This document shows, one piece after another, positions 7,946 to 15,969 of a stretch of 64,000 nt of DNA. The notes beneath the pieces are model-generated. The model worked only from the letters and a program-made list of their open reading frames with translations, made no database searches and was not told the DNA's origin. A program made the position numbers and the translations under genes. Each line of letters opens with the position of its first letter. Positions within the stretch are counted from its first letter, which is position 1. The DNA comes from a bacterium (GTDB taxonomy: Bacteria > Planctomycetota > UBA1135 > UBA2386). The DNA is taken from assembly GCA_024743115.1 (NCBI GenBank), contig JANSXC010000025.1:18523-82522 (forward strand), read 5' to 3'.

Positions 7946-10615
7946 TCAGCCGAACAGCCGCGCGACCAGGGCAGTCCACCCGGTCTGATGGCTCGCGCCG
8001 CAGCCGCGGCCGGTGTCGCCATCGAAAAACTCGTAGAACCAGATCAGGTCGCGATAGTGCGGATCGTCCGCGAACCGACGGTCGTTACCCGCGAAGGGCG
8101 GCTGACCGTCACTGCTCCGGCGGAACAGGGTCGTGAGCCGGCGCGACAGGTCATCGGCGACTTGCTGCAGGTCCATGCGATTACCCGAACCGGTCGGATA
8201 CTCGACGAGCAACGAGTCACCGTAGAACCGCGCATAGCGTTCGAGCGCCTCGATCAGCAGGTAGTTCAGCGGAAACCAAATCGGGCCGCGCCAGTTGCTG
8301 TTGCCGCCGAACATCGAAGTCGTGCTCTCACCGGGCGTGTAGTCGACGCGATATTCGTTGCCGTCGAGCTGCATCACGAATGGGTGGTCCTTGTGCGCCC
8401 GCGACAGCGAGCGGATGCCGAACGGCGACAAGAACTCGTTCTCGTCGCAGAGGTAGTGCAGCACCCGTTCGAGCTGCGCCCGCGACGGGATCGACAGCAG
8501 CGCGGCGTCGGCATCCTCGACGCGGCCGAACGTGATGCGCTGCGCCAGCTCGCGTTCGTGCTCGAGGAACCAGTCCATGCGCTTCTTGAACCCGGGCAGC
8601 ACCGCGACGCGCCGAAGATCCAGGATCTCGACCGCACACAGCGGGATCAGGCCGACCAGCGAGCGGATTCGCAGCCGTTCGGCGTCGCCGTCACGATAGA
8701 TCTGGTCGTAGTAGAATCCGTCGGTGTCGTCCCAGAGCCCGGTGCCGCCGAGCGAGTTGATCGCGTGCGAGATCGCGACGAAATGCTCGAAGAACTTGGT
8801 CGCGATGTCCTCGTAGGCCGGGTCCTCGCACGCCAGCTCGAGCGCCATGCTCAGCATCGTCGCGCAGTAGAATGCCATCCACGCCGTGCCGTCCGCCTGC
8901 TCCAGGTGCCCGCCCGTCGGCAATGGCTGGCTGCGGTCGAACACCCCGATGTTGTCGAGCCCGAGGAAGCCACCGCCGAACACGTGCTTGCCCTTGAGAT
9001 CCTTGCGATTGACCCACCACGTGAAGTTCAGCAACAGTTTGTGGAACGCGCGCGCGAGGAACACGCGGTCGCGACTGCCGCGATGGCCCGTGAGTTTGTA
9101 GACGCGCCAACAGGCCCACGCGTGCACCGGCGGGTTGACGTCGTGGAACGCGAACTCGTAGGCGGGGATCTGCCCGTTCGGCGCCATGTACCACTCGCGC
9201 AGGAGCAGCAGCAGCTGGTCCTTGCTGAACTGCGGGTCGAGCGTCGCGAACGGCAGCATGTGGAACGCGAGATCCCACGCCGCGTACCACGGATACTCCC
9301 ACTTGTCCGGCATCGACAGGATGTCGCGGTTGTAGAGGTGCCGGAAGTCCGCGTTGCGACCAGCGGCCCTGCTGGCGGGCGGCGCCGGCTGCGCCGGATC
9401 ACCCGCGAGCCAGGACGCGACGTCGTAGTAGTAGAACTGCTTGGTGAAGATCAGCCCGGCGGCGGCCTGGCGCTGGATCCGCCGCCCCTCCGCGTCGTCG
9501 GGATCGCCGCGGTAGACGGTCTCGTAGAACTCATCTGCTTCGCGCCGGCGCCGAGCGAGGGTTTCGCCGAAGCCCGGACCGAAAGCCGGCGAGTTCGCGG
9601 CATCACGCCTTTGCAACCGCAACCGGATGCTGGCCACGCCACCCGCCGGCAGCTCCAGCACACAGTGCGCGGCGGCCTTGCTGCCGACGTCATCGACTGC
9701 GACCGCGTCCGCCTTCCCATCGACCACGAACTCGTGGAACGCGTCCTTCTTCGGGCCATCGTCCGCCGCGTCGAAGAGCCGGGTCGCATTGGTCTCGTTC
9801 TCCGTCGCGAGCACGCGGCGGAGCTCACCGCCATCGATCCGGTCGAGTTCGAGTACGAACGGCGGCAGATCCGCGCCCTCGGCTTCGAACCGCGCAATGG
9901 CACCGCCATCGTCAGCGCCACCATCGACGGCCGCGCCACGAATGCGCCCGCGCAGCCAGTAGCCCTCGCCCTCGCGCCCCCAATCCCACGTGTTGCGAAA
10001 CCAAAGCTGCGGCAGCACGTGCAGCTCGGCCGCATGGTCGGCGCGATTGCTGACCGACAGCTCGACCAGCACGTCCTCTGGCCCCGCCTTCGCGATCGTC
10101 GCGACCAGATCGAAGTAGCCATCCGCGAACACGCCGCTGTCGACGAGTTCGAACTCACGTTCGTCACGACTCCGACGCGCGTTCTCGTCGACGAGCTCCT
10201 GGTACGGGAACTCGCGTTGCGGATACTTGTACTGCGATACCAGCCACGCCGACGTCGGCAGTGCATCGACGTAGAAGTACTCCTCCTTGACGTCCTCGCC
10301 GTGGTTACCCTGCGGGCCCGTCAGGCCGAACAACCGCTCCTTGAGGTACGGGTCGCGCCCGTTCCAGAACGCGAACCCGAAGCACAGTCGACACTGTCGA
10401 TCCGTGAACCCGAGCAACCCGTCCTCGCCCCAGCGATACGCCCGGCTGCGCGCGTGATCGTGCGGGAAGCTCTCCCAGACATTGCCATCCGGGGAGTAGT
10501 CCTCGCGCACCGTGCCCCACTGTCGCTCCGACAAGTAGGGGCCGAAACGCTGCCAGTTCGCCGCGCGCGCGGCGTGGTCCGCCAGGCGCTCGTGCTCGGC
10601 CGTCGATCCCGCCAT
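7946..10615 (-). CDS. GH63-type glycoside hydrolase (glucosidase-like)
   Basis: An 889-residue soluble protein without signal peptide. The N-terminal block WQRFGPYLSERQWGTVREDY (residues about 17-36), then HDHARSRAYRWGEDGLLG, KERLFGL and NHGEDVKEEYFY, is characteristic of bacterial GH63 relatives of mannosyl-oligosaccharide glucosidase. The (alpha/alpha)6-barrel part carries KWEYPWYAAWDLAFHMLP and FHDVNPPVHAWA, which surround the expected catalytic acids. The start at 10615 (MAGSTAEHERLADHAAR) was chosen over one eight codons earlier because family members begin at this point. It lies between the RluA gene (38-base gap) and the SRPBCC lipoprotein. Likely role: cytoplasmic hydrolysis of an alpha-glucosidic oligosaccharide; the natural substrate is not evident. 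Confidence 0.85.
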   Translation of the reverse strand: MAGSTAEHERLADHAARAANWQRFGPYLSERQWGTVREDYSPDGNVWESFPHDHARSRAYRWGEDGLLGFTDRQCRLCFGFAFWNGRDPYLKERLFGLTGPQGNHGEDVKEEYFYVDALPTSAWLVSQYKYPQREFPYQELVDENARRSRDEREFELVDSGVFADGYFDLVATIAKAGPEDVLVELSVSNRADHAAELHVLPQLWFRNTWDWGREGEGYWLRGRIRGAAVDGGADDGGAIARFEAEGADLPPFVLELDRIDGGELRRVLATENETNATRLFDAADDGPKKDAFHEFVVDGKADAVAVDDVGSKAAAHCVLELPAGGVASIRLRLQRRDAANSPAFGPGFGETLARRRREADEFYETVYRGDPDDAEGRRIQRQAAAGLIFTKQFYYYDVASWLAGDPAQPAPPASRAAGRNADFRHLYNRDILSMPDKWEYPWYAAWDLAFHMLPFATLDPQFSKDQLLLLLREWYMAPNGQIPAYEFAFHDVNPPVHAWACWRVYKLTGHRGSRDRVFLARAFHKLLLNFTWWVNRKDLKGKHVFGGGFLGLDNIGVFDRSQPLPTGGHLEQADGTAWMAFYCATMLSMALELACEDPAYEDIATKFFEHFVAISHAINSLGGTGLWDDTDGFYYDQIYRDGDAERLRIRSLVGLIPLCAVEILDLRRVAVLPGFKKRMDWFLEHERELAQRITFGRVEDADAALLSIPSRAQLERVLHYLCDENEFLSPFGIRSLSRAHKDHPFVMQLDGNEYRVDYTPGESTTSMFGGNSNWRGPIWFPLNYLLIEALERYARFYGDSLLVEYPTGSGNRMDLQQVADDLSRRLTTLFRRSSDGQPPFAGNDRRFADDPHYRDLIWFYEFFDGDTGRGCGASHQTGWTALVARLFG

Positions 10616-10653
10616 GCGTCCGTCGTATCCGGATCGCACGCGGGATGCACCGG

Positions 10654-11568
10654 CTATCGACGGCGAAAGCCGGCCGGCAGGTTCGCGCGCAGCGTCATCG
10701 GCGCCCCGGTGACCGGGTGCGGCAGACGCAGCTCGCCCGCATGCAGCATGAGCCGCGCATGGCTGCTACCGCCGTAGCGGCGATCGCCGCGGATCGGATG
10801 GCGGAGGTCGGCGAGGTGCACGCGCAACTGATGCGTCCTTCCCGTCCGCGGCAGCAGTTCGAGGAGCGCCGCGTCACGCTGACGCTCGAGCACGCGCCAA
10901 CGGGTAACGGCAGGCTTGCCCGCGACCGGGTCGACCACGACCTTCGGGCCCCGGCTCGCGGAGTCCTCGAGCACGCGGATCGGTGCGTCGATCCGGCCTT
11001 CGCCCACCGCCGGCACCCCGTCGACGACGGCGCAATAGACCTTCTCCACGTGGTCATCGCGAAACGCGGCGGCGAGCCCAGCCAGCCCCTGCGGGGTGAG
11101 TCCGATCGCAACGAGGCCGCTCGTCGCGCGGTCGAGCCGGTGCGCCGCCGCGGGCCGAAACGTCGCGGTCGTGAGACCGAGCCCACTGGCAGCGAGCCAG
11201 TCCATGAGCGTGCCGCTCTGACCGGATCCCGCATGCACCGCGAGGCCCGCGGGCTTGTCGACGACGAGTACGTCGTCGTCACGGTGCACGATCTGCGGAG
11301 TCAGTTCCGGCAGCAACTCCACCGAGGCACGCTCCTCCTCCGGCTTCGCAGCGGTAACCACGTCGACGATCCCGGGTCGGAACTCGAGCACCATGCCGTC
11401 CTCGAGGCGCAGGTTGCCCTTCGCCTTGCCGCCGTCGACGCGGATCCGACCCTGGCGCAGATGCTTCATGATCGCGCCGAGCGGCACGTCCCGCAGCAGC
11501 TTCCGCAGGTAGCGATCGAGTCGCTGCCCGGCCTCCGCCGCCGTGAGTCGAATCGTCGTCGCGGTCAA
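10654..11568 (-). CDS. RluA-family 23S rRNA/tRNA pseudouridine synthase
   Basis: A 304-residue protein with an N-terminal S4 RNA-binding domain (about 1-75, AGQRLDRYLRKLL...IRVDGGKAKGNLRLEDGM) and a RluA catalytic domain. The active-site motif is AAHRLDRATSGLVAIG with the catalytic Asp146, and RTGRTHQLRVHLADLRHPIRGD is the second conserved block. It converts uridine to pseudouridine in rRNA or tRNA; the S4 domain makes an RluC/RluD-like enzyme most likely. Translation must start at a TTG (11568) because no ATG or GTG precedes the S4 domain in frame; this TTG lies eight bases after the stop of the upstream lipoprotein gene, suggesting reinitiation. Confidence 0.92.
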   Translation of the reverse strand: MTATTIRLTAAEAGQRLDRYLRKLLRDVPLGAIMKHLRQGRIRVDGGKAKGNLRLEDGMVLEFRPGIVDVVTAAKPEEERASVELLPELTPQIVHRDDDVLVVDKPAGLAVHAGSGQSGTLMDWLAASGLGLTTATFRPAAAHRLDRATSGLVAIGLTPQGLAGLAAAFRDDHVEKVYCAVVDGVPAVGEGRIDAPIRVLEDSASRGPKVVVDPVAGKPAVTRWRVLERQRDAALLELLPRTGRTHQLRVHLADLRHPIRGDRRYGGSSHARLMLHAGELRLPHPVTGAPMTLRANLPAGFRRR

Positions 11569-11576
11569 CGCCGGAG

Positions 11577-12377
11577 TCAGCGATCCCAGCGCCCCTGCGC
11601 CTTCTCGCGCACGGCCTGATCAGGGTCAGCAAGCAGACGTTCGAGATCCGCCTCGGGCACCTCGATCGACTTGGGCATCCGCTCGATCACTCGGTAACGC
11701 ACGACCCCCGACGGGTCCGCGAGCGCCGCCAGCCAGTCGATGATCGTCGGATCGTCACTACGTGCGGCAGCCTCGTAGACCTTGATCCGGCCGTGGGCGT
11801 TGCCCTGCTCGATTGCAGTCTTCACGGCGGCCACGAACTCCTCGTCCATCACCTCCGGGAAGCTGCGCCGCGACTTGAGCGTTTCACCCGCCGCGACCTT
11901 CGCGAGCCAGCGCATGCAGGCCTCACGGCGTTTCGCGTCGCGTGCGGCCCGCCGTTCTTCGGGCGAGACCTCAGGCCCGGTTGCCGTGATGTCGAACATG
12001 CTCCGCATCAGGAACGAGGACACGAACACCACCGGCGTGCCGACCGCCCGAAAGGGCAACGACGCACTCGTCGTATAGTATTCCTCCTCGAACGGCAGAT
12101 CGTCCCAGACGTCCACCGTGTCGTCCCAGGCATTGTCGATGACCTGGATCGGATGCGCGATGAACGTATCCACGAGGATCGCCGCGAGTCCGACCGGCAC
12201 CGTGAGCGGCAGCGTCGCCCAGAACGCGCCGTCGCCTTCGGGTACCATGTTGGCCTCGAACGCGTTCCAGACCGGCCGGTTGTGTGGGTTGACGAACGCG
12301 CACGACGAGTTCATCGGCACGACGAGGAACAGCACGGCAACGAGACCGAGCAGACGCAGGCGTCGCGGCGCGATCAT
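11577..12377 (-). CDS. HEAT-like lipoprotein
   Basis: A 266-residue precursor with lipoprotein signal and lipobox MNSSC (Cys26). Residues about 40-140 resemble the adjacent upstream lipoprotein: a run of short hydrophobic segments with the pattern LPLTVPVGLAAILVDTFIAHPIQVIDNAWDDTVDVWDDL and a later LPFRAVGTPVVFVSSFLMRSMF. The C-terminal part (about 150-266) is helical and ends in HEAT-like repeats (VRYRVIERMPKSIEV, ADPDQAVREKAQGRW). Its ATG overlaps the stop of the upstream gene (ATGA), so the two are translationally coupled and probably arose by duplication. Function unknown. Confidence 0.72.
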   Translation of the reverse strand: MIAPRRLRLLGLVAVLFLVVPMNSSCAFVNPHNRPVWNAFEANMVPEGDGAFWATLPLTVPVGLAAILVDTFIAHPIQVIDNAWDDTVDVWDDLPFEEEYYTTSASLPFRAVGTPVVFVSSFLMRSMFDITATGPEVSPEERRAARDAKRREACMRWLAKVAAGETLKSRRSFPEVMDEEFVAAVKTAIEQGNAHGRIKVYEAAARSDDPTIIDWLAALADPSGVVRYRVIERMPKSIEVPEADLERLLADPDQAVREKAQGRWDR

Positions 12378-12766
12378 TCTTCGTCCTCCCGCGGATCGAT
12401 CGGGAACAGACAGCGCGCCAGCCAGTCGCCCGCGAACACCACCGGCGTCGCGAGCGCCGTGAATGGCGCCACGAGCACACGCCGCAGATTCGAGGAGTCC
12501 TCGTCCGGCGTCCAGAGCAGTTCGACCGTGTCGCCCCAGGCGTCGTCGATCGCGAGCACCGGATTGACGACGAGCATGTCCGAAGCGAGCCCCACGACGC
12601 CCACCGGCACGGCGACCGGCAGCAGCGCATAGCGCGTGCCCGCGGATTCCGGCGTCAGGGACTCATCGAGCCAGTTGAGCGTGCGGCGATGGTCGTCGTC
12701 GAAGACCGTGCAGCCGCTCAACCCGAGCGAACAGAACAGGAACAGTGTCAGCAGCGGGGGTCTCAT
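12374..12766 (-). CDS. Small lipoprotein, paralogue of its downstream neighbour
   Basis: A 130-residue precursor. The start at 12766 gives MRPPLLTLFLFCSLGLSGC, a standard lipoprotein signal (lipobox LSGC, Cys19); a longer frame upstream lacks signal character. The mature protein repeats the core pattern of the next gene: YALLPVAVPVGVVGLASDMLVVNPVLAIDDAWGDTVELLW and FTALATPVVFAGDWLARCLF align by eye with the corresponding segments there, but the helical HEAT-like tail is missing. The stop overlaps the start of the next gene by ATGA. Function unknown; probably an envelope protein acting together with the paralogue. Confidence 0.7.
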   Translation of the reverse strand: MRPPLLTLFLFCSLGLSGCTVFDDDHRRTLNWLDESLTPESAGTRYALLPVAVPVGVVGLASDMLVVNPVLAIDDAWGDTVELLWTPDEDSSNLRRVLVAPFTALATPVVFAGDWLARCLFPIDPREDEE

Positions 12767-12910
12767 GCAGGGGCGGGCAGCATAACGGGCCAAATCGTTG
12801 GGCCATAGCGACCCGGGCCATTCGGCTGCGCGTAGCCGACAGCGCAGCCACAGCGGTCTTGTTGCCCGCGGATCTGCGATCAACCGAGATTCCTGCAACA
12901 ATTCGTGACC

Positions 12911-13555
12911 ATGGCGTCAGATCTGCCAACCAGCGGGAACCAACCCTCCGACGTGGCCCTCGATCTGCCCATCCACCTGATTCATGCGAGCCGGAGCCCG
13001 GAAGGCCCGGCGACCGCGACGAGTTCACCCGATCTCAGCCCGGAGCGACTGACAGCGGAGGAACCCCGCCTGCGCCGGCTGATCCACCGCCTGCTGGGAT
13101 GGCCCACGAGCCGCGTCGACGTCGACGACATCGTGCAAGAAACCCTGCTGGCAGCGTGGAGCAACCGTCGGCGGTTTCGGGCGGAAGCGAGCGTGACGAC
13201 CTGGCTGCATGCCATCGCCGTCAACCAGACGCGGCGCCACGAACGCGCCGCCCGCCGTCGCCGACGCTTCTTCCGCTGGTTCGGCGCGGCGAGCGAGCCA
13301 ACAACGATCGATACCCCGAACGATGCGACCGAGTTGGCGACGACCAGCACGCAACGGGCTCTGCGTCTGCTGGCCCACGATCAACGCGAGATCCTCGTGC
13401 TGCGATATCTGGAGCAGCAACCGATCCCGACCATCGCCGACCTGCTCGGCTGCACCCGCAACGCCGCCGATGCCCGCCTCACGCGCGCCCGCCGGAAGCT
13501 GCGCGCCCTACTCCACGGCTCGTCGGCCACAGCGGGCACGGACCAGCCCGCATGA
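12911..13555 (+). CDS. ECF-type RNA polymerase sigma factor
   Basis: About 214 residues. Region 2 is visible as VDDIVQETLLAAWSNRRRFRAEASVTTWLHAIAVN (the -10-binding helix), followed by a very basic linker RRHERAARRRRRFF. Region 4 is LLAHDQREILVLRYLEQQPIPTIADLLGCTRNAADARLTRARRKLRALL (helix-turn-helix for the -35 element). Such factors redirect RNA polymerase to a small regulon. A GTG two codons upstream (12905) is an alternative start; neither has a clear ribosome site. The next gene starts inside the stop codon (ATGA), and the third overlaps likewise, making a compact operon divergent from the small lipoprotein genes. Confidence 0.9.
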   Translation: MASDLPTSGNQPSDVALDLPIHLIHASRSPEGPATATSSPDLSPERLTAEEPRLRRLIHRLLGWPTSRVDVDDIVQETLLAAWSNRRRFRAEASVTTWLHAIAVNQTRRHERAARRRRRFFRWFGAASEPTTIDTPNDATELATTSTQRALRLLAHDQREILVLRYLEQQPIPTIADLLGCTRNAADARLTRARRKLRALLHGSSATAGTDQPA

Positions 13556-14046
13556 CCCGCCCCACGGACATCGCCGATCGACTCGCCCGAGCGGACGCGG
13601 AACTGCCACCGCAACCGGCGCCGGCGATCGACTTCGTGACTCTCGCGGCCAGACGCCGACGCCACCGCCTGGCCGTCGGGGTGCTGATGACGGGCGCGCT
13701 GCTCGCGCTCCTGCCAGTCCTGTCGCCGCCGCAACCACAGCAGACCCGGGCCGGTCAGGTCCACCACGGCCAGCCCCACCCAGGCTCGGGCCCGTCTGCC
13801 GGCGCGCCGATCGGAGCGGCCCCACGAGCCCATCAAGCGGCCGTAGCAGCGGCCGCTGCGTTGTCGCGGCGCCTGGAGAATCTGCGCGTCGCCTGGACTT
13901 CTCCCACCGGCCAACGCGCCGCCGTGACTCGGATACGCGCCTGCCGCACCGAGATCCGCGCGCGCCTGGCCACTATCCGCGCCGAGACGGCCATCGCGCT
14001 GGCGCGCCCCACCAACCAGATCGAACCGAACCGTACCAACCGATGA
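13552..14046 (+). CDS. Small single-span membrane protein, candidate anti-sigma factor
   Basis: A 164-residue protein with an acidic, Pro-rich N-terminal region (about 1-38), a basic RRRRHR patch, one transmembrane segment (about 42-60: LAVGVLMTGALLALLPVL) and a Gly/Pro/Ala-rich then helical outer part with several arginines. It has no recognisable anti-sigma HxxxCxxC motif. The reasons for suspecting an anti-sigma role are its position, with ATG inside the stop codon of the ECF gene, and its topology of a short cytoplasmic part plus one span. Its own stop overlaps the start of the third gene. This could equally be an unrelated membrane protein. Confidence 0.6.
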   Translation: MTRPTDIADRLARADAELPPQPAPAIDFVTLAARRRRHRLAVGVLMTGALLALLPVLSPPQPQQTRAGQVHHGQPHPGSGPSAGAPIGAAPRAHQAAVAAAAALSRRLENLRVAWTSPTGQRAAVTRIRACRTEIRARLATIRAETAIALARPTNQIEPNRTNR

Positions 14047-15137
14047 AAACCTCACTGATCACTCTTCTGGCCACGCTCGCCATCACGAGTCTGGCGTCCA
14101 CGCAGTCCTTCGTGATGCTCGTTCGCACGGGGCCCAGCGACCTCGTCGTCAACGCCTCGCTCGTCGACGCCATCGCGAACGAGGCCACTGTCAAGGACGC
14201 GCTGCGCAAGAGCATCGGGGACCGACTCCAGGTCTGGCGCGGCATCGAGGTCGTCGAACCCGTCTCGCATGGGCCGGGCACGTATCAGCTGCACTTCGAA
14301 GTCAGCGCCGACGTCAAGGATCAGCTACCGCCCGAGCAGCTCGAGCACCACATCGACCTGATCTCCGCACACGTGAGCAAACGGCTCGAACACCTGCTCC
14401 ACGCCGAACCACGCCATCGCGCGGAGCTGCGGCGCAAGGAACTCTCGACGCGGCTCCACAAGTTGCTCGCACACCAGGAGGAAGTGAGTCACGTGGCCGA
14501 GCTCATCGATCACGAGATCCGCCATCTGTCGGTCACGGCCGAACGCCTCGCGGAGCAGTTCGCGACGCTCCGACTCGACATCGCGACCGAGGAACGCGCG
14601 ATCGAGCATCTCGGGGCGATGCGTGACGAGAGCCAGAAGCGCCGAGATCGCCTGCAAGCCGAACAGGCCGACCTGGCCGCGCAACGCACCCGAATCGCGC
14701 AGGATCTCAAGGGCATCCAGGTCCGGCTCGCCAACACCCGACTCACCTCGGGTATCGAAGAGAAAGAGCGCGAACTCGAGGACAAGATTCGTAGCCTCGA
14801 TCACCAGCTGACCGTGCTCGCCGAGCAGCGGCTAGCACTCGAAGGCAAGACTCTCGACGCCCAGCAGATGTTGTCGTCGGTCCTCGAGCAGCTGCCGGCA
14901 GCGTCCCTCGCGCTGCAGCGCAGCAAGGCGCGACTGGCGCGCATGCAGGCCGATCAGGAACTGTTCGGCAAGCGCCGCGCGGCGGCCGACGACCAGCGCA
15001 AGAAGGCGTTGGCGACTCGCATCGCCGCCGAAGGACTGCGCATCGACATCGCGGTCTGCAAAGAGCTGCTCACCGAGACGAGCGCCCGTCTCGCGCGGCT
15101 CGAACCCGTGCGAATCGAGATCGTTCGGCCGCGCTAG
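14043..15137 (+). CDS. Exported coiled-coil protein
   Basis: A 364-residue protein with a cleavable signal peptide (MKTSLITLLATLAITSLASTQ, about 21 residues). Residues 25-110 form a mixed domain. From about 120 to 360 the chain is almost entirely long charged helix with heptad patterns (LRRKELSTRLHKLLAHQEE, ERLAEQFATLRLDIATEERAIEHL, KERELEDKIRSLDHQLTVLAEQRLALEG), so an extended periplasmic coiled coil is expected. No enzymatic motif was found. Third gene of the sigma-factor operon, overlapping its predecessor by ATGA. It may be the effector or sensor of the sigma pathway, but no family was recognised. Confidence 0.75.
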   Translation: MKTSLITLLATLAITSLASTQSFVMLVRTGPSDLVVNASLVDAIANEATVKDALRKSIGDRLQVWRGIEVVEPVSHGPGTYQLHFEVSADVKDQLPPEQLEHHIDLISAHVSKRLEHLLHAEPRHRAELRRKELSTRLHKLLAHQEEVSHVAELIDHEIRHLSVTAERLAEQFATLRLDIATEERAIEHLGAMRDESQKRRDRLQAEQADLAAQRTRIAQDLKGIQVRLANTRLTSGIEEKERELEDKIRSLDHQLTVLAEQRLALEGKTLDAQQMLSSVLEQLPAASLALQRSKARLARMQADQELFGKRRAAADDQRKKALATRIAAEGLRIDIAVCKELLTETSARLARLEPVRIEIVRPR

Positions 15138-15159
15138 GTCCGCAGCCGGAGTTGGCGAA

Positions 15160-15843
15160 CTACTGCTTCTCGTCGAGCACGATCGGTGCCGGCAACTCCT
15201 CGCCTGCCGGAACGAAACGCATTGAGATCGAGTTGACGCAGTGCCGCGTGTTCTTCGGCGTGAACCGCTCGCCGAGGAAGACGTGACCGAGGTGGCCCTT
15301 GCAGTTGGCACAGACGATCTCGGTGCGATGACCGTCGGCGTCCGGGACCCGCAGAACAGCGCCCTCGATCTCGTCATCGAAAGCGGGCCAGCCGCAACCA
15401 CTGTGGAACTTCTGGTCGGAGCGGTACAGCGGCGTGTTGCATTGCCGGCAGATGTAGGTGCCCTTGGCCTCGAGGTCGGTGTACTCCCCGGTCCCGCGCC
15501 ACTCGGTGCCCTTCTGCAGGATCACCTTGGCCTCCTCGGGAGTCAGCTCGTTGTAGGCCTTCTTGCTGCCGGGCCCTTTCGTGGTCGGCTCGTTCGGGAT
15601 CGAGGGCTCGGTATCGGACACGGGCTTGCTCTCGTTGTCGGCTTCAGCGGTCATGGAGTTCGAGTCGGGCGTCGGATCGACTGGCGGTGTGGCCGGAGAC
15701 TGCGCCATCGCAGGCTCGGAGCCCGCACTCGGAGCCCCCTCCGCGGCACTCGTGCCGCAGGCGGCCACCACGAAGGCGAAGGGCAATAGCGCCGCGCAGA
15801 TCGCGGCCGTACGGACGCCGAAGGCTGATCGTTTCGGGTTCAT
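15160..15843 (-). CDS. msrB: Peptide-methionine (R)-S-oxide reductase MsrB, lipoprotein form
   Basis: A 227-residue precursor. Start 15843 (MNPKRSAFGVRTAAI) gives a lipoprotein signal with lipobox VAAC near residue 29, followed by a Pro/Ser/Glu-rich linker of about 65 residues and then a complete MsrB domain (about 95-220). Visible hallmarks are ICRQCNTPLY and VCANCKGHLGHVF (two zinc CxxC pairs), HSGCGWPAF, and RHCVNSISMRF with catalytic Cys202. The enzyme reduces methionine R-sulfoxide in proteins, here probably in the periplasm or on the outer side of the inner membrane. The longer open frame upstream of 15843 is antisense to the next gene and was not used. It is transcribed divergently from the HEAT-like gene. 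Confidence 0.93.
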   Translation of the reverse strand: MNPKRSAFGVRTAAICAALLPFAFVVAACGTSAAEGAPSAGSEPAMAQSPATPPVDPTPDSNSMTAEADNESKPVSDTEPSIPNEPTTKGPGSKKAYNELTPEEAKVILQKGTEWRGTGEYTDLEAKGTYICRQCNTPLYRSDQKFHSGCGWPAFDDEIEGAVLRVPDADGHRTEIVCANCKGHLGHVFLGERFTPKNTRHCVNSISMRFVPAGEELPAPIVLDEKQ

Positions 15844-15934
15844 CGTGATTCGAGTCGTGGAGTCACCAGCGGCGACGGGCCGCGGTGGGATGATACGAGG
15901 CGCGGCCGGCCGCGGTCCTGACAAACCCGGGCCC

Positions 15935-15963
15935 ATGACAAACTCGGCCATGCTCGCGATACT
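15935..15963 (+). promoter_or_regulatory. Promoter-like element immediately before the HEAT-like gene
   Basis: ATGACA (15935-15940, five of six to TTGACA) and GATACT (15958-15963, four of six to TATAAT) are separated by exactly 17 bases. The predicted start of transcription falls on or next to the ATG at 15970, which would give a leaderless mRNA. A second TGACAAAC copy lies just upstream (15919-15926). Confidence 0.45.
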
Positions 15964-15969
15964 CGCAGC

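Noticed and set aside
7988..10777. 929-codon plus-strand open frame
   Set aside because: Exactly antisense to the GH63 glycosidase, whose motifs are unambiguous; the plus-strand translation has no recognisable domains.
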